Of a stretch of 64,000 nucleotides of DNA, positions 1-12,700 are shown one piece after another (position 1 is the stretch's first letter; every line of letters begins with the position of its first letter). The notes beneath the pieces are model-generated. The model worked only from the letters and a program-made list of their open reading frames with translations, ran no database searches and was not told the origin of the DNA. The DNA is from Muscardinus avellanarius (lineage: Eukaryota > Chordata > Mammalia > Rodentia > Gliridae): the NCBI GenBank assembly GCA_963383645.1, contig OY726561.1:141009441-141073440 (forward strand), given 5' to 3'. The position numbers and the translations under genes were made by a program.

Positions 1-624
1 CCTGCCCAGGCACTGGCTGGTCTGGGCCCACCATCCGGCTGGAGCCTTCTCATTTGTCAGGGGGAAGCCAAGGCCCGCCCGGCCGGGGCCTTTCCCAGGC
101 TCGCAGGAGGCACAGGGCCCAGCAGCTTCTCCAGGCACTGGGCTGAATGGCCAGAAGCAGGCAGAGTACCTGGACCAGGGGCAGCAGCTGCTCCCGAGCC
201 CCAAGACAGGACCCCTCCTTAGAGAAGTACCCCAACTTGCCCCGACCCTTGTCCTGTTCAGAAGCATGCTCTCCTCAGCTGGCCAGAGCCAGGGCCTCCC
301 TGCTCCGCGGGGACCCTCCGAGCCTCCCACACACGGAGACTGAGCCGAGGCCCCGCCACCTTCAGGCCAGCTCAGCAGCTTCACCTCTCCAGGCCCTCTA
401 CAGCCCCACTTGCGAAGACCACACTGTGCATTCCTGGGGTGACCGGCCTCCAGGGGGCTGGATGAGGAGTCACGCCACCTTGTCTCTGCCCTCAGCTCAC
501 CCCGCGGTCCAGCTTGCTTCTCCCTGCCAGGGAGGGCCCCTGGTCTCTACCCGGGCAAGGGTTGATGCCCCCACTCTGGTGGACGTGTTCAGACTGTAGA
601 AGCAGGGTGGGTGGGGGAACTCAC
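1..624 (-). other. SEMA3F intron, 5' part
   Basis: Unique GC-rich intron sequence downstream of the 625-718 exon. I see no exon, SINE or RNA gene in it. Confidence 0.7.
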
Positions 625-718
625 TGATGAGGGCCGAGGCTGTGTCCAGCTTGGGATCGTAGGGACACTTGCCCTTCCCTGACTCCAGTCTCTCGGGCTC
701 CAGGTAGAAGATGTAATC
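625..718 (-). CDS. SEMA3F: SEMA3F exon 7: Sema domain (last exon in window)
   Basis: 94 nt, 31 codons plus one base: [18 protein letters not shown], then [13 protein letters not shown]. Acceptor CCCTGCAG, donor GTGAGT. The leftover base A should pair with AT of the next exon to give Asn (ALIN in human). That exon was searched for in 1-624 and is not there, so the gene continues past the left edge. Confidence 0.97.
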
Positions 719-3700
719 CTGCAGGGCAGAGGAGGGCTCAGCACTGTCCACAGTCCCAGCCATGATGGGTAGGGCCTTCAGGTTCCCAGGGCGAGAATGA
801 GGCCCAGAGCCCAGCCTGCACTTGCTGTCCTGGGGCCAGGTGTCTGGGACAGCCGGCTGTGGTTCTAGGGGACCTGCTTCCTAGTCTTAAGCCCCCAGCC
901 AAGACACAGATTCAAGTCCCAGACAGCCCGGTCTTGGGGGCCATGAGACGGCAGGGGGTGGGTTTATGAGACCCCCATGATAACTGGCTTAGGAGGACAC
1001 CGTGAGGCCCGACTCTTGAGTTGTGGCTGCCTGTCTTGGGCCACAAAGGGATGCAGACCCGGCCGTGGTAGGGCCACCGCGCAAGGGCCCGAGTTCCTTC
1101 TCTTGCCATCAGGCCTGAGCAGGCTGGAGGCTCTGAGGTCTCTGTATCCCTGGCTTTGTGCTCTACCTTGGTCCTCAGGGTAGAACAGGCCAGTCTTCCG
1201 GCCTCTCAGCAGGGCCCCGGGCGCCAAAGCTCACAGGGAGCCAGGAATGGGGGATCCCACCCAGACCACATTTAATTCACCACCCCCACACCTCCCAGCC
1301 TGGGAGATGCCAGGAGGAAGGCCAGCGAAGGCAGGGCCAAGGTGAGCCCGTGGCCTGGCAGGGCAGGCAGGGAAGGGCAGCGGCGCAGCGGCAGGGGAGG
1401 CAGCAGGTGGCAGGATGGACATGGGAAGGTACACACAGGCCCGCTTCCAGTCACACCGCACACATGCCTTCCTACACACACGGGGCTGCACACGCAGCCC
1501 ACACGCACTGCCGCTCACACCCTGCGCACACACGGAGCGGCCGGCCCCTCGCGCTCCCCGCTGCGCACACTCTGTCAGTCACTCACCGGCAGCCCCTGCC
1601 CCCCTGCCCGCCCCGGCCCAGCCCCAGCTCGGCTCTGTCCTGCCTAGTGGGCTGACCACCCCAGGAGGCCCTAAGGGAGTCAGGACCCCAGGTGAGCACG
1701 GGAGGCCCGGCAGGGACACAGGGAGCGCGGCCTTCCCGCCCGCCCGAGGTGAGAGGAAGGGAGTCAGGCGTCTGCTGGCCCAGCTCAAGCTGTCTCCACG
1801 CGTGTCCCCAGGCTGAGGGCTCCTGTCTCCCCACCTGATGGCTTCAAGATTTCTTGCCTGCGGGGTCACATTGAGAATCCACACCTGCCTTCAGGGCCTG
1901 AGGGCCGCTGTGGGGCGTGGTGGGGGTGGAGGGGAGCCAAGGAGGCCAGCCCAGGGCGAGCTGACAGCCGGAGCTGCCAGGCACAGGCCTGGAGGGGTGA
2001 GGCCCACCTGGCGCGGGGCCGTGGGTGTCGGGCGGAGGGCGCCATCTGTGGCTCTGCTGCCGCGGCCTCTGACCGCCTGCGTCTGGGTCCACGGCGGGGC
2101 CTGGGAAGGTGAGGGACAGAGTTAGAGCGAAGGGTGGCGGGGGCTGGGGGAGCGGGCTTGGGCTGCCAGTCTCTCACGCCACACGGGCCCTACCGTCCGT
2201 AATCGCGCACACACAGGCCTGACACGCGCCCGCACACACAGGAGCCCCTCAGGCCCAGTTGCGCTCACAACACACAAGCCCTACAAAGTCACGCCAGCTC
2301 GTGCACACACCCACATGGAAATGGAGGGGCAGAAGCAGGCAGGAGGCAGAGCTGGGAGGGGTGCTCCCCGGCCCCTGGCCCGGGAGGAAGGCAGCTTCCC
2401 CAGGCCACAGGGGAGGCCAGCCTGGGCGTCCGGCGCCCCAGTCGCAGGCAGGCACAGCTCTGAGAACTGTGGAAGGCACCGAGCTGGCCGCATGCCGTGC
2501 TAGGAGCCTGGCGCTAGCTCTGCCGCCTCCGCACTGACCGGTGAGCCTGTGAGAAGGGCGCTGAGGACACAGACCCGTCACTCACCCAGGCTCACAGAGC
2601 ACCAGGCTGGGCGGCCGCCCACGGCACAGGGCTTACCTGGGCTCGGCGGCCGCGGTTCACGTAGGTGCACATGGGGTTGTAGGCACCCGTCCCGCACACG
2701 TACAGGTGCGTCCTGTTCCAGGGCTGAATGAGCCTGACGAAGTTCCCGCACTCGCCCTGGGACCAGAGCGGAAGCCGTGAGGCCGAGCCGCCCAAAGCCC
2801 ACCCCGCTCCCCGGGAGCCACACTCACGTTGCCATTCTTGCCCGAGAGCACGCACTCCTCGATGCGCTGGGGGGAGGCCGCCCAGTGGATCTGCGGATGG
2901 GGTCAAGGTTAGTGGGGCTGGGCGCCTGCGGTTCCTGCCCGCCCCGCTCCGCTCAGGACGGTCCTTACAATGAGGGGCTCCCGGTTGATGTCGTGCAGGT
3001 CCAGGGACAGCACGTAGTCCTTGCTGCCCACGTACATGCGGTCGTGGTCCTCATCCTTAAGCAGGATGCGGTAGTCGGTGGTGTTGAGCAGGAAGTTGAA
3101 GAAGTGGGCGGTGCCCGTGGCCTTCAGCTCTGTGGGGAGGGGCAGAGCACCGGTTAAGCCCCTCGGGGTCGGCTGGCCACACAGGCCGGGACACTGAGGC
3201 CGGGTGTCTGTCAGGACACCTCTACACAGCTGTCTTAGCCTCCAGCTTCGTCGTCTCCAGTCCCTGGCAGTCCGGGAAGAGAAAGGGGTACAGACAGGCA
3301 CGCTGGCAAAGGAGCCACTCCCCAACTGAGGTCCTGATGGGGACGGCGGCCAGTGCAAGGCACTAGAGCTCCAGGCGGGCTCACTGCTCCCACGCCCAGG
3401 GTGGGGCCAGCTTCCCAAGGGCCTCAGAGGGTTAATGAGCAGACGCTGGCACAGGGCCTAGTCGCCCTGTCCACACTCCGGCTGCCCACCAGGCAGAGGG
3501 CATAGCTGGTGCAGCACGGCCCCCACCTGGTCAGAAGGGCCAGCCAGGGCACCTGAAAGCCCCGAGGGAGCCACCCCCCACACTTGAGGCTCTGCCCAGC
3601 CCTCAGGCATGGCAGGAGCCTCTGAGGGAGGTGCCCCTGGCCAGAGGGTCCTGGGCTGGAGGGACAGGTCCTGTTGAGTCCTGGGCTTCTCTTCTGCCCG

Positions 3701-6700
3701 GGCCGCCAGCCGCGGCCCTTTCTCAGGGACATGGGGAAGCCCTGCTCCTTGGGGATGAAAGGAGAGAGCTCAGCCAAGGACAGGCCCGGGAGTCTGGGAA
3801 GCCTGGGATCCGCACCGGGGAGCAGAGGGTCCTCGCCAGCCCCTCCTCTACCCAACCCCAGCTCCTTTCAGCTCAGCGGGAGAAGCTGATGAGGAAGAGG
3901 TGCGCTCACACACGGGGCTCAGATGGCGGCACACAGATGCACACATGGCTCGGGTGTGCAGGTGTGCACAAATGCCCCGCAGCTGAGGGGTCCCTGCGCG
4001 GGGTGACCGCGTCCCACCGAGCACCTGGAGCAGGGACAGCTGGGCTGAGGCCCTGAGCGCAGCCCCACGGCAGCTCCTGCAGGTGGCTCAGCTGGACGGA
4101 CCTGCTGACCCAACTCCAGCTGCCGTGCCAGGGACCCTGGGGGGCTGGGGGACGGCCTGGGAGCGTGTCAGGGATGCAGGGCAGTGAAGGGCCCACCCAG
4201 AGCCACGCCTGGTGCTAGGACCTCACCCTGAGGGGGACGGAGGTAAGGCCTTGCCCTGTCCAAACCAGACTGCGTAGCAACAAGGAAATCCAGGTGATGA
4301 CCTTGGCCAGCCCCGGGACGCAGGGACGCCAGGACGCCAGAGATCAAAGGGCTGATCCCTGCCTGGCGGTGGCCTCGCCTGCCCGGCTGGCCGGCGGCGC
4401 CTCTGAAGTCCTGGGCAGGGCAGCCTGGGCACCTGCCCCACACCTGCTGTGGGCACTCGAGCCCCCGCCTGGCCACCCCATCACGGTGACAACAGGACAG
4501 TAAACACTCCCCGCCCCGTGGTCGGCCAGGGAGGAAGCGGGGCTGCCAGTGGAGCCCCGGCAGGGACAGCCGCCAGGGGTTATTTATACCCTGGCTGGGG
4601 CACTGCTGTTCTGCCCTTAGGCGTCCTGCTGGGCTCAGGGCACCTGGGGGAGGCGGCAGAGGCTCCAGACCTCCAGCTCCAGGGACCTAGCCAGCCATAA
4701 TCCAGACCCAGAGCCACATCCCAGCTCCCACCCACTCCCAAATTCCCAGCGCCCCAGGATCCAGCGCCTGCTGAGAGGAAGGCTGAGGAGTGCGCACTCA
4801 CAGATGAGGAGGCCTGTTGCAGGGCGAGAGGCCAGCCTTGCCCGCCTCCTGCCGCTCCCCTCCCTGTGGTGCCTGGGTGCAGTGGGGTGCGGGCGCCTCT
4901 CACCCCTGCCACGTGCTAGGCCTCGTGCTCACACATCCAGCTTGCAGGTGAGCACGCTGGGGCCAGGAAGGGAAGTGACAGCCGGGCGGGGCGGGGGGGG
5001 GGGGGCTGGAGCCAGGCCTGCCTAGAGCAGGGCCAGGCCCGGAAGGTGGCTCACCCTCCATCCACAGGACACATGACTCAGGACCTCTGGGACCCTCCCA
5101 GCGGCCACAGGATATGGCGTCAATGGTTCTGGGGTCCAGGACCCTCTGGCATCACAGGACACGATGCTTCAATGCTTTGTCACTGGGGAAATGGTGGCGG
5201 GGGAGAGGCCCCCAGGAGGCCGAGCAGGATGGGGAAGGGGTGGGACCCGGGCTGGAAACCTTGGCCGGGCCCCAGTAGGCCACTCTGGCTCTCTGAGCCA
5301 CACTTTTAAGCCTGAATATGTGGGGCCCTCCCGGCACTGACGGGCACGGTGACCCTGCATGGGGTGACCCTGCGTGGGGTCCTGCCGCCATGGCAGAGCA
5401 GCCAGGCAGCCGGGTGTTCCTGGGTCCCCCCCACCAATTCCATGGCGTCTCTGCCTTATGAGGACAGGAGAGTTGGGATAATGAGGTCCTGAATTCCTTC
5501 CCTGAGGAAACCCGCTTCCTTCTGAGGAAGCCAATGTCACAAACCCTTGGAGGACACCCACCCCCCATCCCATCCCTGCTACCCACTCCTGGTACAGGGG
5601 GTAGGGGGAAGGAAGGAAGGAGCTTCCTGTTGACTCAGCCCCAGCCCTCCCCAATGACTCCAGCATGGCCTCACCCTCCCCGACTCCTAAAAGCAGAGCT
5701 GAATCCAAAACCATTCATCCAGACCAGTGCAGGGAGGGAAACCAAGGCAGAGGGGGAGGGGCTTCCAGTGTCCCAGACAGAATTAGGCATAGGGCTCTGG
5801 CCTGACTTCTATTTTATTTTATTTTCTGACACTGAAGATTGATCTCAGGGGCACTGAACCTCTGAACTACACCTCCAGACCTTTATTTTTTTATCTTGAA
5901 ATAGAGTCTTGCTAGGTTGCTTAGGGTCCCACTAAGTTGGTGAGGCTGGGGTTGAACTTGGGACCCTCCTGCCTCAGCCTCCCTAGTACTGGGATTACAG
6001 GTGTGTGCCACCACACCTGGCTGGGCTCTGGCCTTATTAACTTACAGTGGGAACGCCAATGGCTTTGGAAGCAAAGGTACTGACAGTCCCTAGTTGCAGA
6101 CAGGTAGACTGAGGCCCTGGAAGAGCGGTACGCAACCAAGATCAGGTAACACACGGTGCAGTCAGTGCCTTGGCCCCAGCTGTGTGCCACAAGAGAAAGG
6201 AACTGCAGGTCTGTACTCCTCCAAGAAGCCGGGGCAGCCCAGTGCAGTGGCTCAAGCCTGTAATCCCGGCACTCAGGATGCTAAGACCAGAGGACCACAG
6301 GTTGAAGGCGGGCCTCAACAAGAGAGAGAGAGACGCTCGGCGACTTAGCAAAACCCTGTCTCAAAGACTAAGCTGGCGCACACTTGTAATCCCAGTACTT
6401 GAAATAGGGGATCGCAGGTTGTGGCCAGCCTCAGCAACTTGTGAGGTCCCCTGCAACTCAGTGAGACCCGTTTCAAAATAAAGAATGAAGCCAGACGCAG
6501 TGGCACACGCTTGGCATCCCAGCATTCGAGAGAGAGGCTGAGATGGGAGGATCCTAGTTCGCAGCCAGCTTCAGCTACTTAGTGAGGCCCTTTGCAACTC
6601 AGTGAGACCCTGTTTCAAAATAAAGAATAAAAAATAGGACTGGGGATGTAGCTTGGAGGTAGAATGCCCCTGGGCTCCATCCCCAGTACTGAAAAGCAAG

Positions 6701-9700
6701 CTAGCAAGCAGGCTGAGGGTATAGCTCGAAGGTAGAACACCCTGCATCCAATCTCTACTGCCACAAAGAAGCGGGGGCTGGGGGTGCAGCTCAGAGGTAA
6801 AATGTCTCTGAATTCAATCTTAAGTACAAAATAAAAAGTCAGAGCAGGTGGTCAGGCAGACCTTGGACTCCCTGAGGACACGTGCAGCATCAGCAGAGCT
6901 AGGTCCTACTGGTCCCGGCTCCCCGAGAGGGACTTGGGGCCCAGGTGACACGGGGGGGGGGGGGAGATGTGAACCCGGTCTGGTCACCTCCTCGGAGCAT
7001 CCCTGCCTCTACCCAACTTACCCCAGGCCCAGCGCCACCCCTCCCTGAGGCCATGGAGAGATGTAGGGGGCCGGCTAAGCTGTGACCTGGGGGAGGGAGG
7101 GCCCGCCTGGGGGAGCCCCGCCTCGCCTTCTCCCAGCGTGGCCTGGGCTTGGTGGGGCGGCATCCGGGGAGGAAGAGCCTTTTCTGGGACAGACACCTCA
7201 TTTCCGCAGTCACTCCCAGCTCTAGGCCTCTCCCAGGGCCAACGCAGGCTCTGGCCCGGGCTGCAGCACACACCCCAGTGCTGGGGCCGGGCCCTGGGCC
7301 TCTCTCCATCTCTGCAAAGCAGAGTGATGCCTTCCTTTAAAGGAGGCTGGGACAGGCGTGGTAGCATGCACCTGTCATCCCAGTACTTAGGAGGCTGGGA
7401 CAGGAGGATGGCAGGTTCATGGTCAGCCTCAGCAAGTACTGAGACTCAGCAACCTAGTGAGACTCTGTTTCAAAAGTAAAATAAGAGCCGGGCGTGCTGG
7501 CGCACGCTTGTAATCCCAGCATTTGGGAGGCTGAGAGGAGGGTCGCGGTTCGCGGACAGCCTCAGCTACTTAGGCCCTCCTCAACTTAGTGAGACCTGGT
7601 TTCAAGATAAAGAATAAAAAATAGGGCAGGGGGGTGTAGCTCAGAGGTCAAATACCCCTGGATTCCACCCCCAGACCTGCAAAAAAATAAAAAGTAAAAA
7701 ATAAAAAATAGCCGGGCGTGGTGGCGCACGCTTGTAATCCCCACGCTTGGGAGGCAGAGAAAGGAGGATCGCGCAGGTTCTAAGCCAGCCTTGCTGGCAT
7801 AAGAGACCCTGTTTCCAAAAATAAAAATAGGTCTGGGAGTGTAGCCCGGAGGAAGAAGGGCTTCCAGGAACCCCAGTACCACCAAAAATAAATAAATAAA
7901 TAAATAAATAAAGACTGTAGGCCAGGCCAGGCCCCAAGGGGCGTGTCCATAGCCCTCTGCGGCCTGGTCTCCAAGGCACCAGGTCTGCTCAGTGAGGCAG
8001 GGCAGCCACAGAAAGGAGCAGAGGTGGCACCCCACCCCCTCGGTTACAGCCTCACAAAGCAGTAGGGTCTGACTGACAGGCGCCTCCCTGGTCTGCCAGG
8101 GAGGCAGAGCTGCGGACTGACAGGTGATAGACAGGTCTCTGCAGCCGGGCCTGACCTCTGACCTCGGGTGGGCTAGGAGGGCTCTGAGCCTCAGCAGAGG
8201 AGAAATGAGGGTGGGGGCAAAGAGGCGCAGCGTGAAGAAGTGGCTTTGTCAGCGCTTCATCCATGGGCAGGCAGGCCTCCTGACCTTCTGGGAGAGACGG
8301 AGGCTGCCCCACAGGACATCCCTGTGGGCCCTTAGGAGGGTGGCCCTCTTTCACTCCCCAGAGCTGGGGGGGGGGGCAGAGGAAGCCCCAGGGGCTAGAC
8401 TGGCCCCCTGGCTCCCAGCCTAATCCTCTTTTAATGAGCGGCCAGCCGGAAGGCCTCAGCCCCTGGCCACAGCCCTGCAGCTTGGAGCCCCAGCCAGGCT
8501 GAGCCGGGGACAGGCCAGCCCAGCTTACACGCATACCCCACTCATACCCTCCACAAGACCTCACTGCTGAGCGGGCCGCCCCAGGAGCCAGCGCCCACAG
8601 GCCCGCAGCCTGCACTCTGAGGCCTCTTGGCTCTTGCCCCTTGGTAGAGCCAGGTCTTACCTGGGGCTGGGCAGGAGAGGCTGTCACCGCGGGTCCCCTG
8701 TCCCCTGGGTGCTCTGGATGGGAACCCCGGAAGCTGGACCTAGAGTCCTGCCTTGGGCCTAAGCTGTGCTCCTGGGCGGCAGGCTCCATCTCCCTCTGGC
8801 CCTTCTAAGCCCCTCAATATTGCCCCAATCCCCTCCCTGGCCAAACCTGCCAGCGTGAAGACCCAGAGGCCTCCACAGGAGCCACCAGCACCCCCCAGGC
8901 AGGTGAGCCAGGTCGGTGCCAACGAAACCAATTACAGCCGCTCTCACCCAATTAGCGACTAATTATGGCCTTGCAGTCCATTCAACATAATTAACATGTA
9001 AATGACTCCTCGTGTTTATATTCAATAACCACTCTGAATTTAATTTCAATGTCTGAACCGGGACCCAGTTACCATATTTCACCACCTAGAGCGAGAGTGG
9101 AGGCGCAGGCGTGGCCCAGGCGCGGAAGGCTGGCCTCCCTGGTTCAGCCCTCCCGGGGGGGTGTGGAGGTGAAGTGGGAGGTGAGGAGCCCCAGGCCTGG
9201 AGATGGGAAGTCCTCTGGAACAAGGGGCTACTGTAAACATCCCAGCTGTTCAGTAAACACAGGGTCGTTGGTGAGAGCCAGCCGGCGCTCCCTCTTCCCT
9301 CCCTGTTGGGGCTGGGGCTGGCCCGCAGGCCCAGGCATGCTGTTCCCACGCCCGCTCTGCCCCAGTGCCCATCTGCCCCGCCCAGGAGGACGGGCTGGGG
9401 TGCTCATCCTCACGCCTGGAAGACCAAGGAGGGAGAGCAGCAAGGCCAGAACCCAGCCTGCGCCTTGTCCGCCCCCACGATGCCCAGGCACTTCTGACCC
9501 TCCGTCCTTGCATATGGGGGCTCTCTAGATAGGCCTGCCACTGCCACTGCCATCACATGGCCCCGGGCACCTGACCCCCAGGCCTGGGCCGAAGGTTCAG
9601 GGGACCAGGAGGTCTTCAGAGACCCCGGTGCAGTTCCCTGTGAGAACACACTGGTCAGCTCAGCTTGGGAAGGACACAGTGTGGTCAAGAGACCTGTTGC

Positions 9701-12700
9701 AGCTGGTGGAGGGGACTGGCCAGGCGTGTGGCCCAAGAAGGGTGAAAAGGTCGGGGAGGTTTATCCCCAGAGGGAGGGCTGGGCCATCCTTTTCTAGGTG
9801 GAGAGAGGTAGCTGACTGAGCTGCCCCCAGTCCCAAAGGCCCGGCCCCACCCCTCCTCCCACATTCCAGACCTGGCCCGGAAACCCCTCACTCCTTCCTC
9901 CACCACCTCCTCCTCCTCCTGGGACAGCAAAAGACAACAGACTCTCCATGGCTCATTTACCCTGATAAATCACCCAGCCAGACAGGCCAGCATGGGACCT
10001 ACCGGGCTGGTGGGTGTCAAGACCCTCCCCTGCCTGCGCCCAGCCCCCTCTGCGGCCCTCCTGGGGCTCCTGCATCCCCCCTAGCCTCAGCATACCGCCC
10101 TCGCAGGATACCACAGTACCAGCCCCTCACCGTCATCCTGTTGGGGAAACTGAGGCACAAAACACACTGATCCCTGGAGGCTGCAGTGGGGCTGGGCCCA
10201 GGGCCCGGGAAATTCTTAACCAGCAGCCAGGCCGGGACGGCAACCCCTAGGCCTGGTGCTGGGGCAGGAAGGGGTTGTGGCTGTCCACCTGTGATCCCAG
10301 GACTTAGGAGGCTGAGACAGGAGAAACACAGGTTCGAGGCCAGCCTCAGTGACTGAGCTAGACCCTGTTTCAAAACGAAAAATAAAAAGGGCTGGGGGTA
10401 TAGCTTGGAGGTAGAAAGTCCCTGAATTTGATCCCCAGTACCAAAAAAAGAAAAAAGGCAGTGCAAGCAACCTGAGGGCCCCAGCTGCTGCAGGAGCCCC
10501 CGAAATCCTAGCCATTGCCAGGGAGCTCTGGGAGGCAGCTCGGCTAACCAGAGGCAGGAGGTTGCAGCAGACTCTGCTGAGGAGGGGGTGCGGGCTCTTG
10601 GCTGGGCCGGGCCTGGAGGAGAGGCAGGAGGGGGAGGAGGAAGGAGAGTGGGGGAGGAGAGGCTGGAGCTGAGGTCTCAGGCCCCAAGGGCTTCCTGGTC
10701 CCTGGAGGAGCTGATGCTTGCCCCCCACTACAGCCCTGCACAGCCAAGCAAGCCATGCAGGAGGGCCAGTGTTTGGAGGCGGCCCTACCCCCCCACACAA
10801 AGGCTGGTCCCCTGGATCCCAGGCCAGCAGCCTCTGCCCAGGCCCCATTCTGTGCTGGGTCAGGACTGGTGACCACAGTCCGAGCCCAGGAAGCTTCCGC
10901 CCTCTCCCTGGGCCGCCGGCAGCCTGGGTAGGGGGCTGCGGGCCTGCCAAGCTCCAGCGCCCACGTGAGCTGGGCTTGGATTTCGGCTGGAGCCTTCTGG
11001 CATCCAGGCCTCTGGCAAAGGTCCTCTTGCTATTTCTAAGAAAAATGCAGCAGGAATCCTCCCTGCTTCTCCAAGGGCTCCCTTGAGGCGGGGCTCAGAT
11101 TCCCAGGACAGGCCAGGTCAGGCCATCGAGTACATACCCGCTGGGCTGCAGGAGCCAGATCAGTGTCCAGGGAGCCTTGGGGGGTCCCTGCAGCCGGCCA
11201 GGTGCCCCAGCGGGCTCAGGAGCTCAGCTTGGCCGGGCCGCTTCCGTTCACGGAGATGCGCCCCTAGCGTTGGGCCTGCCCACAACACGCAGTGCCTCTG
11301 CCACAGGGAAGAGCTAAGAGCCTAAGGTGCCCAGCGCAGGCCCCCGGCCCTGCCCCCACCTCCGCAACCCCTCTCCCTCTGAGGTACTTCCTCTTCCACG
11401 GCAGGAATTCTGGCCTGCAGTCCTCTCCAAGCACCATCTCCCTAAGCAAAGGTTAGAACTCCACAGGGAGGTGCAGACTGCCCGGGCACCCCTTCTCTCC
11501 GCCACCTGTCGGCCACCTTCCTGGTCAGGGAGGCATCCTTCGCTGCTGGGGTAGAAGCAGCAGTCGCGCCAGGACCATCTTCAGCCCCACTTCCCAGGAG
11601 GAGGTGGAGTCCCAGAGAAGTTCGGCCCTCAAGGTCTACCTACCCACAGCCAACACGGGGTCACACAGCCATCACGGGCAGAGCTGGGGTTTGCCTGCCT
11701 TTCAGGGCCAGCCAGCTCAACCACCATCACCTGTGTTCAATCAAATCTAATTGCCCACTCTGGCCTGGGCGGAGCTGGCACCACCTCTGCAGGGGCTGAG
11801 GTCCGAGGTGCACACCAGGTGCTGGCAGCCAGGCGCCCCACTGAGGCTCGCTGTGTCCGGGGCCGCCGGGTGAAAGATGCCTTTATGGGGCTGAGTGAGA
11901 TTTTTATCCCAGCCGTTTCTCTTTAAATTCTTTACGATTACGAAGCAGCGGGGGCTGCCAAGAAACATGATTTACTCTTTGAGCATGCACAGCTCCTCGT
12001 TCGGTGCCAAGGGAAGCCAGAGCCAGCAGGGAGGGGCGGGCGACGTGCCAGCAGGCCAGAGACAAGGCCTGTGTTGCGGAGGCCCCGCCAATGGCGGTCT
12101 CATCCGAAGCTTGGCTGGACCTGGAGGGCCCCGACCACAGGTGAGTTCCGGGTCAAACACGAGGACCCCATCTCTGCCTTCTCCATGGGCCAGTTCTCAC
12201 CAGGCTTGGTAGCTCCAAACCCCCTGTGGCTGTGGAGGCCACTGAGCCAGGTCCAGCTCCCTGGTGTCAACCTGGCCTCTAAGCCCTGGGCCTCCTCCCT
12301 GCTATGCAACTGACAGCTTCAAGCCCAGGTTTGGAGGCAGGGAGTCCCTGTGGCACAAGCAGGCCCTTTAGCTCCCAGGCCAGGCCAGGCCCTGCTCCAT
12401 CGGGCGCCTTCCTCTCCAACTCAAGTGACCGAGGACACGCTGGCCCCTGCTGACTTCTAACCTTGTCATCTCCAACAAATCCTGGCCACCTTGGTCCTCG
12501 GATGCCACATGAGTGGCGGCATTGCTCCGAGCCAGGCCATGGCAGGTAGGTGGATGGCAACAGCCCCCAGCCAGTCATCCGTCCCCACTGGGAACCGGCC
12601 AGCGACACCTGCGTCAGAGGGCCCAGGTCCCGAGAGGCTCCAGACACTCAAACCCTTTGCCTGTGGGGCACTGGCATGCCCATCCCTGACTTGAGGGCTC

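Noticed and set aside
1..624. Search for the next SEMA3F exon (NEELYAGVYIDF-type)
   Set aside because: No matching sequence or splice-bounded segment is present; that exon lies left of the window.
10216..10950. 244-codon minus-strand open frame
   Set aside because: It includes a reverse-translated SINE and has no known domain.
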